Positions 35,591 through 44,575 of a DNA stretch of 64,000 nt are shown piece by piece. A model generated the notes under the pieces. It did no database searches. It was not told the DNA's origin and was given only the letters and a program-made list of their open reading frames with translations. The DNA comes from Peristeroidobacter agariperforans (lineage in GTDB: Bacteria; Pseudomonadota; Gammaproteobacteria; Steroidobacterales; Steroidobacteraceae), in assembly GCF_004138335.1 (NCBI RefSeq), contig NZ_RYFW01000001.1, forward strand, positions 372,001-436,000, written 5' to 3'. A program made the position numbers and the translations under genes. Position 1 is the stretch's first letter. Every line of letters starts with the position of its first letter.

Positions 35591-37415
35591 GCAAGCACCT
35601 ATTCGCAACGATTCCGTCCGGCACTGGCTGCTGGGCGGAATCGCCTGCCTGTGCCTGTTCGCTGGCGGGCCGTTGCTGGCGGCGGACGGCGAGGACTTCG
35701 CCGCCATGTTGCAACGGGCTGACGCGGTCAAAACCGTCGACCCCGCCGAGTTCACCCGGCTGATCGATCAACTGCACGCCCAGCTCGACAATCTCTCCGG
35801 CCAGCAACGCGAGCATCTCCAATATCTGCAGGGCTGGCGTCTGGCATACGCCGGCGAGTACGCAGCCGCGATTCCCATGCTGGAGTCGCTGGCCGACAAG
35901 GCGAGCGACCCGACGATCCAGTTCCGCGCCAGCGTGACCGCCACGAACGTGCAAATGCTGGCGACGCGCTACGAAGGGGCGTTCCTGCAACTCAACAAAC
36001 TGTTGAACAAACTGCCCGAGGTCACCGACAAGGACGCCCGGCTGCAGGGCATGTCGGTCGCGGCCGATCTCTACGTCCTGGTCGGCGAATACGACCTGGG
36101 CATTCACTACGCCGAACGGGTTGCCGAAGAGAACGCCCGTGGCCGTGGCATCTGCCGAGGCGAGCAGATCCGCCTCGATGCCCTGTGCAAGACCAAGCGG
36201 ATCACGGCCGACGATCCCGCCCTGCCCGCCGCCATCGACGCCTGCCTGCGGCAGGGTGAATCGATGGCCGCGAACGGCATCCGCTCCACCCAAGCTCGTT
36301 TGTTTTTACGCGAGAATCGCGTCGACGAGGCCATCAACCTGCTCGAGCGGTACTATAGCGAGGTGGAGCAAACGCGCTATCCACGCGGCATCTCGGAGTG
36401 GGAATCGTTGATGGCGCAGGCTTATCAGCGGCGCGGCGCCGGGGTGAACGCTCAGCGCATGGCGTTGCGCGCCGCCGAGCACAGCGTGAAGAATCAATTT
36501 ACCCTGCCGCTGGTCGGCGCCTACCGCGTGCTCTACGAAGAGACCGAGAAACAAGGCGACATCAGCAGCGCCATCGCCTACCTGAAGAAATCCGCCGCCG
36601 CCGACAAGGCTTATCTCGATGACGTAACCGCTCGCCAGCTGGCCTACGAGCGCGTCAAATCGAACACCCTGTCCACCAAATCGCAGCTGGAAGCGCTCAA
36701 CCAGGAGAACAAACTGCTGCAGCTCCAGCGCGAGCTGGACGGCAAGGCTGCCGAGACCAGCCGCCTGTACATCGCGCTGTTGCTGCTGGTGCTGGTGTTC
36801 ATCGCACTGTGGGCCTATCGGACCAAGCGCTCACAGCTGCATTTCATGAAACTGTCACAGGTGGACAGCCTGACCGGGATCGCCAACCGTCCGCGCTTCA
36901 TTCAACTTGCCGAAGCCGTGCTCGAAGCGGCGCGCAAATCGCAACAGCAGGCCAGCGTCGTCCTGTGCGACCTGGATCATTTCAAATCCATCAACGATCG
37001 CTTCGGCCACGCCGCGGGCGATCATGTTCTGCGCCAGGCTGTCCTCGCCTGCCAGGGTCATCTGCGGGTCAGTGACATTTTCGGACGCGTCGGCGGCGAA
37101 GAGTTTGGCATCGTGCTGCCGGGCTGCGGCCTGGAGGACGCGATACAACGCGCCGAGCGCCTGCGAATCGCGCTGAACGCCATCGAGCCCCAATACGACG
37201 GCGAGCGTTGCCTGGTGTCCGGCAGCTTCGGTGTCACATCGACCGAACAGTCCGGCTACGAGCTGCGTCAGCTGCTGGCGCACGCGGACGCGGCGCTGTA
37301 TCGAGCCAAAGACGCCGGTCGCGATCGCGTCATGCCCTACGACGGCAAAACGGTCGACGCAGCGCGCCCCGATCCGGTCGACGACAACGAGCTGCGTAAC
37401 GTCGGCCACGCCTAG
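35559..37415 (+). CDS. TPR-sensor diguanylate cyclase (GGDEF)
   Basis: Up to 618 aa; GTG 35559 lies inside the 3' end of the peptide gene, and GTG 35571 is an equally weak alternative. Order: signal segment (HWLLGGIACLCLFAGGPLLAA), a periplasmic helical region of TPR type (about 45-395), a membrane helix (RLYIALLLLVLVFIALWAY), and a GGDEF domain. The active site is GGEEF, and RVSD five residues before it is the RxxD inhibitory site. It should make c-di-GMP with product feedback. The overlap with the borosin-like peptide gene suggests coupled expression. Confidence 0.85.
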   Translation: MASAVSPAPAEQAPIRNDSVRHWLLGGIACLCLFAGGPLLAADGEDFAAMLQRADAVKTVDPAEFTRLIDQLHAQLDNLSGQQREHLQYLQGWRLAYAGEYAAAIPMLESLADKASDPTIQFRASVTATNVQMLATRYEGAFLQLNKLLNKLPEVTDKDARLQGMSVAADLYVLVGEYDLGIHYAERVAEENARGRGICRGEQIRLDALCKTKRITADDPALPAAIDACLRQGESMAANGIRSTQARLFLRENRVDEAINLLERYYSEVEQTRYPRGISEWESLMAQAYQRRGAGVNAQRMALRAAEHSVKNQFTLPLVGAYRVLYEETEKQGDISSAIAYLKKSAAADKAYLDDVTARQLAYERVKSNTLSTKSQLEALNQENKLLQLQRELDGKAAETSRLYIALLLLVLVFIALWAYRTKRSQLHFMKLSQVDSLTGIANRPRFIQLAEAVLEAARKSQQQASVVLCDLDHFKSINDRFGHAAGDHVLRQAVLACQGHLRVSDIFGRVGGEEFGIVLPGCGLEDAIQRAERLRIALNAIEPQYDGERCLVSGSFGVTSTEQSGYELRQLLAHADAALYRAKDAGRDRVMPYDGKTVDAARPDPVDDNELRNVGHA

Positions 37416-37427
37416 GAATCGTTACTC

Positions 37428-37456
37428 AGTGTTGCTGCTCGCGCGGCGGCAACACT
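37428..37456 (+). terminator. hairpin after the diguanylate cyclase gene
   Basis: AGTGTTGC and GCAACACT pair perfectly (8 bp) around a 13-base GC-rich loop, 12 bases after the cyclase stop. There is no T run, so it may be a weak terminator or an mRNA-end stabiliser. Confidence 0.4.
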
Positions 37457-37526
37457 TGGTTACAATGTCAGCGGGCACGCTTCGCCGTCATTGGTCATGA
37501 TGCGAACGGGCCCCTGACGTGATCCC

Positions 37527-38246
37527 ATGACCGACTCTCGCCACATCCTGATCGTCGACGACGATCGCGAAATTCGCACGCTGCTGGGCGATTACCTGCA
37601 GAAGAACGGTTATCGCGCCACCGCGGTCGCCGATGGCAAAGCCATGCGACGCGCGCTCGAACAATCGCATGTCGACTTGATCGTGCTCGATCTGATGCTG
37701 CCCGGCGAAGACGGCCTGAAACTCACGCGCGAGCTGCGCGCTCACTCGCAGATTCCGATCCTCATGCTGACTGCACTGGGCGAAGAGATCGACCGGGTCG
37801 TCGGGTTGGAAGTCGGCGCCGACGACTATCTGTCCAAGCCATTCAGCCCGCGCGAGCTGGTGGGAAGAATCAAAGCGATCCTGCGGCGGACCGCACATAT
37901 GCCGCGCGATCCGGCACAGACCGCCGTGAACATCTATCGCTTCGGCGATTGGCAGCTCAATGTCACCGCCCGCTCGCTCACCCACGCCGACGGCTCCCAA
38001 CATGCGCTCAGCGGCGCTGAGTTTCGCCTGCTCTCCATCCTGCTGGCGCATCCGACCCGAGTGTTGTCGCGCTCGCAGTTGATGGAGCTACTGCGCGGTC
38101 GTGACATCGATCCCTTCGACCGCAGCGTCGATGTTCGCATCAGCCGATTGCGCCAGGTCCTGCGCGACGACGCGCGCTCCCCGAAAATTATCAAGACGAT
38201 TTACGGCGAAGGCTATGTGATGGGCGTGCCCGTCGAGCAGGAATAA
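37527..38246 (+). CDS. OmpR-type response regulator
   Basis: 239 aa. The receiver domain has VDDD near the start, phospho-Asp in LIVLDLMLPGEDGL and Lys in LSKPFSP; the winged-helix output ends DARSPKIIKTIYGEGYVMG. It resembles OmpR more than PhoB or CusR (LRAHSQIPILMLTALGEEIDRVVGLEVGADDYLSKPF). The stop overlaps the kinase start (TAATG). The TTGGTTACAATG element about 60 bases before its start also occurs before the Spy-like gene downstream of the kinase. Confidence 0.92.
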   Translation: MTDSRHILIVDDDREIRTLLGDYLQKNGYRATAVADGKAMRRALEQSHVDLIVLDLMLPGEDGLKLTRELRAHSQIPILMLTALGEEIDRVVGLEVGADDYLSKPFSPRELVGRIKAILRRTAHMPRDPAQTAVNIYRFGDWQLNVTARSLTHADGSQHALSGAEFRLLSILLAHPTRVLSRSQLMELLRGRDIDPFDRSVDVRISRLRQVLRDDARSPKIIKTIYGEGYVMGVPVEQE

Positions 38247-39655
38247 TGGACCGCCGCTTGCTGCCGGACACGTTGTTCGGACGCCTGTTCGTCGCAACCG
38301 TGGGCGTGATCGGCGCCATGCTGCTGGTGTTTATTCTGTTGATCGTGCGCGAGCGTCGCGAGCTGGCGCTGCTCGACAGCGGCGCCGGCAGCTCGGCGAA
38401 TACCATCGCCGAAACGAGCCAGTATCTTGCGGGATTGTCGCGGGAACAGCGTGACGATGCGCGCCTCAAACTGCGCGAGCAACGCCTCACACCGGACGAC
38501 GTTCGGCCGCCGCCACCCCGCATTCAAGACGAAGAACGAGCTGCATTGGAGCGCGCGTTCGCCGCTCATCTGCAACGCCATCTCGGCTCGGAGTACAAGG
38601 TTGCAACAGGGCCGCCGCGGGCACGGCGCTCCGAAGTCATTCCTCTGCACGTCTTGCGTCGGGATCTGCCGCCGCCCGATGGCGCTCCTCCGCCGGGATT
38701 GATCCGGCGCGACCGGGTATTCGATGTCACAGTGACATTCCCAGACGGCGACAAGGCCGTCTTTCGCACGTTCGCGCCCCGCTCCGGCCCGCGCCTGCCA
38801 AAGCAGATCTTCTTGGAGCTGGGTCTCCTCGCGATCGCCTTGGGCGTCGTCCTCTATGCAATGACCCGTACCATCACGCGTCCGTTGGGCGATCTCGCAC
38901 GCGCCGCCGACGCAGTGGGTCGCGGCGCGACGGGTACGCCATTGAAAGAAACCGGCGGGCGAGAAATTCGTCGCGCGACGCGGGCATTCAACTCCATGCA
39001 GGAACGTTTGCGACGCTATCTCGACAGCCGCACTCAAGTGCTGGCGGCGATGTCGCACGATCTGCGCACGCCGCTGACCCGATTGCGATTGCGAGTCGAA
39101 TCGGTCGACGACGATCAACTGCGTCAGCGCCTGGTTGAAGACCTGGATGAGATGTCGAGCATGATTCGCGGCGCGCTCGGCGTATTCCGTGGCCTGAACG
39201 ATGATGAAACGGCTGTGCCCGTCGACATCAACGCGCTCGCGCTGGAGCTGCAACGACAGCACGCCGAGATGGGCGGTGAAGTGAGCATCAGCGGCTCGGC
39301 TCGAGCTCCTTACGTTGCGAAACCTCTCGCACTGAAACGCTGCCTCGGCAACCTGGTTCAGAATGCGATCCGCCACGGCGTCAGCGCCACGATCCAGATC
39401 GACGACGGCCTGCAATTGATCGTGCGCGTCTTGGACGAAGGCCCGGGAATCCCCGAGGACATGCTGGAAAAAGTATTTGAGCCGTTCTTCCGCCTCGAGC
39501 ACTCCCGTAACCGCGACACCGGCGGCACCGGCCTCGGCTTGAGCATCGCGCGGGACATCGCGCAGGCCCATGGAGGTTCACTGTCTCTCCACAATCGTCA
39601 GAACGGCGGGCTGGAAGCCCGGCTGGTACTACCGCGAGAAGCTACAAGTCACTGA
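38246..39655 (+). CDS. EnvZ/CpxA-like sensor histidine kinase
   Basis: 469 aa. First membrane helix at about 9-36 (GRLFVATVGVIGAMLLVFILLIV), a periplasmic part of about 150 residues rich in Arg and Pro, second helix FLELGLLAIALGVVLYAM, HAMP, then the H-box AAMSHDLRTPLTRLRLR and a HATPase with NLVQNAIRHG and GGTGLGLSIARDIA. It is coupled to the regulator gene by a one-base overlap. With the Spy/CpxP-like protein encoded 132 bases downstream, the unit looks like an envelope-stress system of the CpxAR/P style. Confidence 0.9.
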   Translation: MDRRLLPDTLFGRLFVATVGVIGAMLLVFILLIVRERRELALLDSGAGSSANTIAETSQYLAGLSREQRDDARLKLREQRLTPDDVRPPPPRIQDEERAALERAFAAHLQRHLGSEYKVATGPPRARRSEVIPLHVLRRDLPPPDGAPPPGLIRRDRVFDVTVTFPDGDKAVFRTFAPRSGPRLPKQIFLELGLLAIALGVVLYAMTRTITRPLGDLARAADAVGRGATGTPLKETGGREIRRATRAFNSMQERLRRYLDSRTQVLAAMSHDLRTPLTRLRLRVESVDDDQLRQRLVEDLDEMSSMIRGALGVFRGLNDDETAVPVDINALALELQRQHAEMGGEVSISGSARAPYVAKPLALKRCLGNLVQNAIRHGVSATIQIDDGLQLIVRVLDEGPGIPEDMLEKVFEPFFRLEHSRNRDTGGTGLGLSIARDIAQAHGGSLSLHNRQNGGLEARLVLPREATSH

Positions 39656-39681
39656 ATTAACAGTGATTTCAGACGATGCAG

Positions 39682-39700
39682 TTGGTAACAATTGATTACC
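39682..39700. promoter_or_regulatory. candidate regulator-binding element before the Spy-like gene
   Basis: GGTAACAATTGATTACC has inverted ends (GGTAA and TTACC). Its left part, TTGGTAACAAT, differs in one base from TTGGTTACAAT at 37456, upstream of the OmpR-type gene. The pair suggests a shared operator of that regulator. Confidence 0.3.
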
Positions 39701-39787
39701 GCACCGGCGTCCGCGAGTGCCTATTCTGCAAGCGTGTTCTCAGGTCTCGACCGCAAGGACACACCTTCACCCAACGGAGAGATTGTG

Positions 39788-40216
39788 ATGAAAACCAAAG
39801 TCACCCTGCTTGCGCTTGCCTGGCTTGCCAGCGGCGTGGCCTTTGCCGCCGATACCACGACGGCCACCACCACCCCGCCCGCACGGGTTGCGCCGGGTCC
39901 AGACATGGACCGCCTGGCGTTGCTGCTCGACCTGGATGCGTATCAGAAGACCGAAGTCGAGAAGATCCTGAAGGAACAGCACGAACAAATGCGCGCTGAT
40001 TTCGAAGCCGCTCGCGCCGCGGGTACTCGCCCATCGCGCGATGAGATGAAAGCCAAGCGCGAGCAGTCCAAACAGGAGCTGCAAACCAAGCTGAGCTCGG
40101 TGCTGAACGAGACCCAGCTGAAGAAGTTCGAAGCGCTGCGCGAGCACGGCCGGGGCCCTGGCCGCGGTTTCGGCAAGCGCGGCTGGGACGGCAAGGACAG
40201 CTCGTCAAACAACTAG
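39788..40216 (+). CDS. Spy/CpxP-like periplasmic protein
   Basis: 142 aa from ATG 39788. Signal peptide MKTKVTLLALAWLASGVAFAA. The mature protein is helical and basic, with LDLDAYQKTEVEKILKEQHEQMRADF and LSSVLNETQLKKFEALREHGRG, the second being the LTxxQ-like motif of Spy and CpxP chaperones. The C-terminus is Gly/Arg-rich. These proteins hold misfolded periplasmic proteins and dampen the sensor kinase, which fits its place right after the EnvZ/CpxA-like gene. Confidence 0.8.
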   Translation: MKTKVTLLALAWLASGVAFAADTTTATTTPPARVAPGPDMDRLALLLDLDAYQKTEVEKILKEQHEQMRADFEAARAAGTRPSRDEMKAKREQSKQELQTKLSSVLNETQLKKFEALREHGRGPGRGFGKRGWDGKDSSSNN

Positions 40217-40268
40217 CGCATAAAACCTAACGTGTCAGGATGCCCGAGTCGCTGTTTCTACTAGCGAT

Positions 40269-40297
40269 GCGACGGCGGTGCCAGTCACCGCCGTCGC
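40269..40297. terminator. 12-bp hairpin between convergent genes
   Basis: GCGACGGCGGTG and its exact complement enclose loop CCAGT. It lies between the Spy-like gene (plus) and the DUF4394 gene (minus), so it probably ends transcription from both sides. Confidence 0.7.
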
Positions 40298-40314
40298 TGT
40301 TGGAAGTTATAACT

Positions 40315-42348
40315 TTACTTCACGCCGATCTGGCCAACGGCGAGCCCACTCACACCGGCAGGCAGTGCGCCCAGATCCGTCGCGCGGCCATTGCTCAGAT
40401 CGATCGAATACAGGCGCGTCGTCGTGCCTACTGTCAGTGCCGCGAAGCCCGAGCCCGTCGCCGGCGTCGCTGACGTCGTCACTCTTACGTTCGCGGGAAT
40501 GTCGAAGCCATTTGCTTCGGTGAAGTCCAGCGTGGCGCCATTCAACGTGATGGGCTGCGGCGCCGTCAGCGTGCCGTTGTTGGGCGGGTTCTGGATGAAG
40601 AGCGTATTGCTGACCGGATCGATCACGTACTGCGTGGTCACGCCGCCCATGAGCGGTTGACCGAAGCTGTTCGTATACGCGGCCGCGGTCACGCCCGTGG
40701 AGCCCGCCGGCTGACCGTTGATCGAGCCATCGGGCGTGTTGCCGTCGGCATCGTTCGCATTGTTGTCGACGGGTGCGCCGGTGTTTTGATTGAGCCGGAA
40801 GTTCAAGCCCGTACCGGTGGTGACGCGAATGCGATCGACCGTGGGATTGAAATCGAAGCCGTACCCCGCGCTGACCGGCGGGAAGTCGACGACCGCGCCC
40901 GCGGTAGTCCTGAACGAAACCATGCCGGTCGTGCCAACGGGCATGGCCATACCGTTTTGCGGATCGATGACGTAGATGGTGCCAGTGTCGGCCGCCGCAT
41001 TCACACCGAACGAAAACAGCTGACCGGTTTGCGGGCGAAAGTCGATGCCCACCAATGTTTCTCCGGGATCCACACCGGCGATGTTCACCGTCGCCGGCGT
41101 GCTCAACGCCGTGCTCAGGATGCGAAACAGCTGAGTGCCATCCGCAGACAGTGCGAACAGCGTCGGAGTCGTCGCCGGTGACTGCAGAGCGACGCCGATG
41201 ATGCCGGTGGGATTGACCGGTCCCAGCGTCGTCACATTGCCTGAAGCGAGATTGATGTTGACCAGCTCATCCTGGGTCCGACCCGAAGCGCGTACGACTG
41301 CCGTGCCCAGCCCCGTGGCCACCGCGTTCGATGCGGCCACTGTGACTGACGACGGAATATCGAAGCCCTGAATCGTCTCTACCGGCACCGACAGCGGCAT
41401 GCACATCGTCTGCGTGCCGTTGTTGGGCGGATTCTGAATACAGACCGAGTCGATCGTTTGATCGACCGTGTACTGCGTCGTCACGGCGACGTTGGGAGAG
41501 CTGTTGGTATACGCCGTTTCCTGCACCGACGTCGTCGCTCCGTTGATGCCGCCGTCCATCTGGACGCCCGGCGAAGCGGCGGTGGCGTCGAAATCCACGA
41601 GCGCGCCGTTGTTGGGATTCATGCGGAAGTTCTGACCGGCGCTGTTCACTACGCGCACGCGATCGACGGTCGGATTGAAGTCCATGCCGAAGACCGTGCT
41701 CGCATCCACACCGATGCGCACCGGTGTCGTACCGTCAGCTGCGACGAACTGGCCGACCGCTCCGATCGGCGTCGCCACGGCGGTCTGCGAAGAAATGCCG
41801 TAAAGCTGGACGGTGCCGTTGGCCGCGTTGTAACCCAGGCCGTACAAGTAGCCGTTCTGTGGCCGTCGATCGATGCTGACCAGCGTGTCGCCCGTCAGCA
41901 GGCCAGTAATGGCCACTGGCGTATCGAACCCCGCTGCAAGCACGGATGGAAAGGCCACCAGCGAGTTGTTCGACAGCAGCGCATTGCTGTCGAATGGCGG
42001 CGCCGTGACGGTCTGTGCATACGCGCGGCTGGCCATGCCAAAGTTGTTGGTGGCGGCGATGGTGAATGTGTAATCACCCGCCGCCGTCGGTGTGCCCGTG
42101 TACATGCCGGTCGTAGCGTTCAGCGTCAGGCCGGGCGGCAATGTGCCCGAGGCAACACTCCACATCACGGTGTCGCCGGACGCAAGGAAGGTGGCGCTGA
42201 AGGCAGTTCCCAGAGCTGCGGAAGGCAGCGGCGAATCCGGCGCGGTGATTGCCGGCTGACGCCGTTCGTCGTCGCCGTTGTCGCTGCAGGCGGTCAGCAA
42301 GGACGCACTGATCAAGATCGCGACCGAACCCAACTTCATCAATCTCAT
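40315..42348 (-). CDS. DUF4394 repeat lipoprotein with an Ig-like domain
   Basis: 677 aa from ATG 42348 (AGGG 8 bases upstream). The signal has lipobox LLTAC. A putative-Ig (He_PIG) domain lies at about 30-115 (GTLPPGLTLNATTGMYTGTPTAAGDYTFTIAA). Two DUF4394 domains follow, each with GDTLVSIDRRPQNGYLYGLG or GETLVGIDFRPQTGQLFSFG, then FDFNPTVDRIRV and NFRLNQNTG. These beta-propeller-like domains occur in surface proteins of unknown role. A surface location is expected. Confidence 0.82.
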   Translation of the reverse strand: MRLMKLGSVAILISASLLTACSDNGDDERRQPAITAPDSPLPSAALGTAFSATFLASGDTVMWSVASGTLPPGLTLNATTGMYTGTPTAAGDYTFTIAATNNFGMASRAYAQTVTAPPFDSNALLSNNSLVAFPSVLAAGFDTPVAITGLLTGDTLVSIDRRPQNGYLYGLGYNAANGTVQLYGISSQTAVATPIGAVGQFVAADGTTPVRIGVDASTVFGMDFNPTVDRVRVVNSAGQNFRMNPNNGALVDFDATAASPGVQMDGGINGATTSVQETAYTNSSPNVAVTTQYTVDQTIDSVCIQNPPNNGTQTMCMPLSVPVETIQGFDIPSSVTVAASNAVATGLGTAVVRASGRTQDELVNINLASGNVTTLGPVNPTGIIGVALQSPATTPTLFALSADGTQLFRILSTALSTPATVNIAGVDPGETLVGIDFRPQTGQLFSFGVNAAADTGTIYVIDPQNGMAMPVGTTGMVSFRTTAGAVVDFPPVSAGYGFDFNPTVDRIRVTTGTGLNFRLNQNTGAPVDNNANDADGNTPDGSINGQPAGSTGVTAAAYTNSFGQPLMGGVTTQYVIDPVSNTLFIQNPPNNGTLTAPQPITLNGATLDFTEANGFDIPANVRVTTSATPATGSGFAALTVGTTTRLYSIDLSNGRATDLGALPAGVSGLAVGQIGVK

Positions 42349-42570
42349 GGGAGCATCCCTTTGGTTTTGACATCGCACGCACTGCGATGGAGCGCAGATG
42401 ACCGGCCCGTGACGTTCAGCTCACGGTGCAATCTGCAGCGTTTATTCGGGAAACGCCGATGCGCGGATGCAGAATTGTCGCGGATTACAGTGTCTGAGGT
42501 GGGCGACATGCGCCTCGACGGGTCGACATCTCTAGGCTAAATTGCCGGAATCGATTGGAAGGACTGTTCT

Positions 42571-43158
42571 TTGAATTGGCTCGCCCACGTGTTCCTGTCC
42601 GAGCCGGACGTCGAATTCCGTCTCGGTAATCTGCTGGCCGACATCGTCAGAGGAGAAGAGTTGCGCGGCATGAGCGCGGCCTTCCAACGCGGCGTGCAGA
42701 AACATAAGCAAATCGATGCATTCACCGATTCGCACCCGCTGGTGAAGCGTAGTCGCTCGCGCGTGGGCGCCGACTTCCGTCGCTTCAGCGGCGTGCTCGT
42801 GGATGTCTTCTACGATCACCTGCTGGCGACCAGCTGGGATCGCTACTCGCCCATCGTGCTCGATGCGTTCACCGCGAAGTTCTATGCCGACATCGAGTCG
42901 AGCAAGATCGAGCTGCCGGCGTCGGCGCGCGTGACGCTGGATCGAATCATTCGTCACGATCTGCTCGGTTCGTATCGACGCATCGAAGGCGTGGAGCGCT
43001 CGCTGCGTCGCCTGTCGGCGTATCTTTCGTCGCGCTGGAATCGCGAGTTCGCCCTGGAGAAAGGCGTCGCCGATTTGATTGCCGAGCGCGCCGGCTTCGA
43101 CGCCGACTTCGCCGAGTTCTTTCCCCAGCTGCAAGCGGCGGCGGCTGGCCGAACCTAG
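42571..43158 (+). CDS. acpH: acyl carrier protein phosphodiesterase
   Basis: 195 aa, start TTG 42571, chosen because GGAAGGA lies 7 bases upstream and the protein then begins MNWLAHVFLSEPDVEFRLGNLLADIVRG, the canonical AcpH opening. Conserved His/Asp residues for metal are in IDAFTDSHPLV and DVFYDHLLA. The enzyme removes the 4'-phosphopantetheine arm from ACP. It is alone between two genes of unrelated function. Confidence 0.9.
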   Translation: MNWLAHVFLSEPDVEFRLGNLLADIVRGEELRGMSAAFQRGVQKHKQIDAFTDSHPLVKRSRSRVGADFRRFSGVLVDVFYDHLLATSWDRYSPIVLDAFTAKFYADIESSKIELPASARVTLDRIIRHDLLGSYRRIEGVERSLRRLSAYLSSRWNREFALEKGVADLIAERAGFDADFAEFFPQLQAAAAGRT

Positions 43159-43330
43159 CCGGCCTTTTGCCGACGTCGAAAAAACCAACACTCGCCGCCT
43201 TCAGCTCGGATGTCTCGTACATTAGGACTTCCGACCACTGACATCATATTTGGGTTGGATTAGCGTGGCCTGCAGAGCGAATCCGCTGGCGCCGTGACGC
43301 AGCAGGATTCCCACCATGGGGAGCAAGCGC

Positions 43331-44521
43331 ATGGCCACCGATACTGCGCGCGTACAACTCGAACCGGCGTCGGGCCGAAACGAAAGCACCGCGCCGTTCT
43401 ATCAGACCGCCCAACGCAGGCGGCGCCAACAACAAGAACCAGACGCAGCATCGGTGGATGCGCCGGCTGCCATCGCTCCGACCAGGATCGCTGTGCCGCT
43501 CGCCCCTGCACAGTCGTCGGCGCGAGCGCCTGTTGCCGATCCAGAAGTCAGTCGCGAACAGGGAGGCCGCACTCCTTGGGTCGCATTCGCCATCGCCCTC
43601 CTCTCGGTGGGCTTCGCGGTGTGGTGGGTGATGGCTCAGCGCATGCCGGACATCGATCCACGAGAGGTCATCGCTCGCAATCTCAACGATGCCCGAGCCG
43701 CGATGGCCGACGGCCGATACACCGATCCACCGGAGCGCAGTGCTTTTCACTACTTCAGCACGGTGCTCGCGCTCGATCCCGCCAACACCGATGCGATCGC
43801 CGGCATCGATGCCATTGCCGATCGTCATCTGACTAATGCACGGCTATTGCTGTCTCAGAAGCGAATCGCCGAAGCAGGCGTTGCGCTGGAGAAAGCGCGG
43901 CGTGTGCGGCCCGATCACGACGGTTTGATCGTATTGGATAGGCAGTGGCGAGCGGAGTTGCGAACGCTCCTTGCCAGCGCGACCGCGACTGCCAAACCAG
44001 CCGCCCCGGCAATCGAAAATCCCGCGGCCACGAAGGATCGGGAGACGCGTGCTTCACATCCCGCCTCAGCTCCAATTGCAATGCCGGCGAAGGCTGAGTC
44101 AGCGCCGCTGCAAAAGGTCGCCGATGTGGCGGCTGTCGCAGCCACCCTGGCGGCTGAGAGAGTAGCGCCGGCGATTGCGGAGTCAGCTCCGGAGATTGAA
44201 GCAAACGTCGCCGCAGACAACGTCATTGTTCCTGTAGCAACGCCCGCCGCTCCGGCACAGGAGCCCAAACTCATCACGATGGTTCAGCCTCAGTATCCCC
44301 AAGAAGCGATCATGCGTGGTATTGAGGGCTGGGTCGACGTGAGCCTGCAGGTCACCGCTTCGGGCGATGTGATCGAGCCCCGAGTCGAGGACAGCAGTCG
44401 CGGCCGGTTGTTCAACAAAGCGGCGCTCGCCGCTGTCGAACAGTGGAAATACGAACCGCGTAGCGATGGGGCTAACAGCGAGCGCCTGCGCGTCCGCCTG
44501 AAATTCCAGCGCAAGAACTGA
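43331..44521 (+). CDS. TonB-like energy transducer with a helical insert
   Basis: 396 aa from ATG 43331 (GGGGAG upstream; ATG 43316 has none). Order: a polar cytoplasmic N-terminus (about 1-80, with RRRRQQQE), one membrane helix (WVAFAIALLSVGFAVWWVMA), a TPR-like segment (about 115-200), an Ala/Pro linker, and a C-terminal TonB domain (about 320-396: PQYPQEAIMRGIEGWVDVSLQVTASGDV to VEQWKYEP). The long N-terminus and helical insert are unlike classical TonB. No exbB/exbD lie nearby. The propeller gene follows after 54 bases. Confidence 0.82.
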   Translation: MATDTARVQLEPASGRNESTAPFYQTAQRRRRQQQEPDAASVDAPAAIAPTRIAVPLAPAQSSARAPVADPEVSREQGGRTPWVAFAIALLSVGFAVWWVMAQRMPDIDPREVIARNLNDARAAMADGRYTDPPERSAFHYFSTVLALDPANTDAIAGIDAIADRHLTNARLLLSQKRIAEAGVALEKARRVRPDHDGLIVLDRQWRAELRTLLASATATAKPAAPAIENPAATKDRETRASHPASAPIAMPAKAESAPLQKVADVAAVAATLAAERVAPAIAESAPEIEANVAADNVIVPVATPAAPAQEPKLITMVQPQYPQEAIMRGIEGWVDVSLQVTASGDVIEPRVEDSSRGRLFNKAALAAVEQWKYEPRSDGANSERLRVRLKFQRKN

Positions 44522-44575
44522 TCTCACTTGCGACTCACGCCCAGGATGGGCAGCATGCGGATCGGAGGGATTCGC

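Noticed and set aside
42407-42426. CCGTGA-N8-TCACGG inverted repeat before the DUF4394 gene
   Set aside because: Six-base GC arms with an 8-base spacer fit no family I know and could arise by chance; kept out of the feature list.
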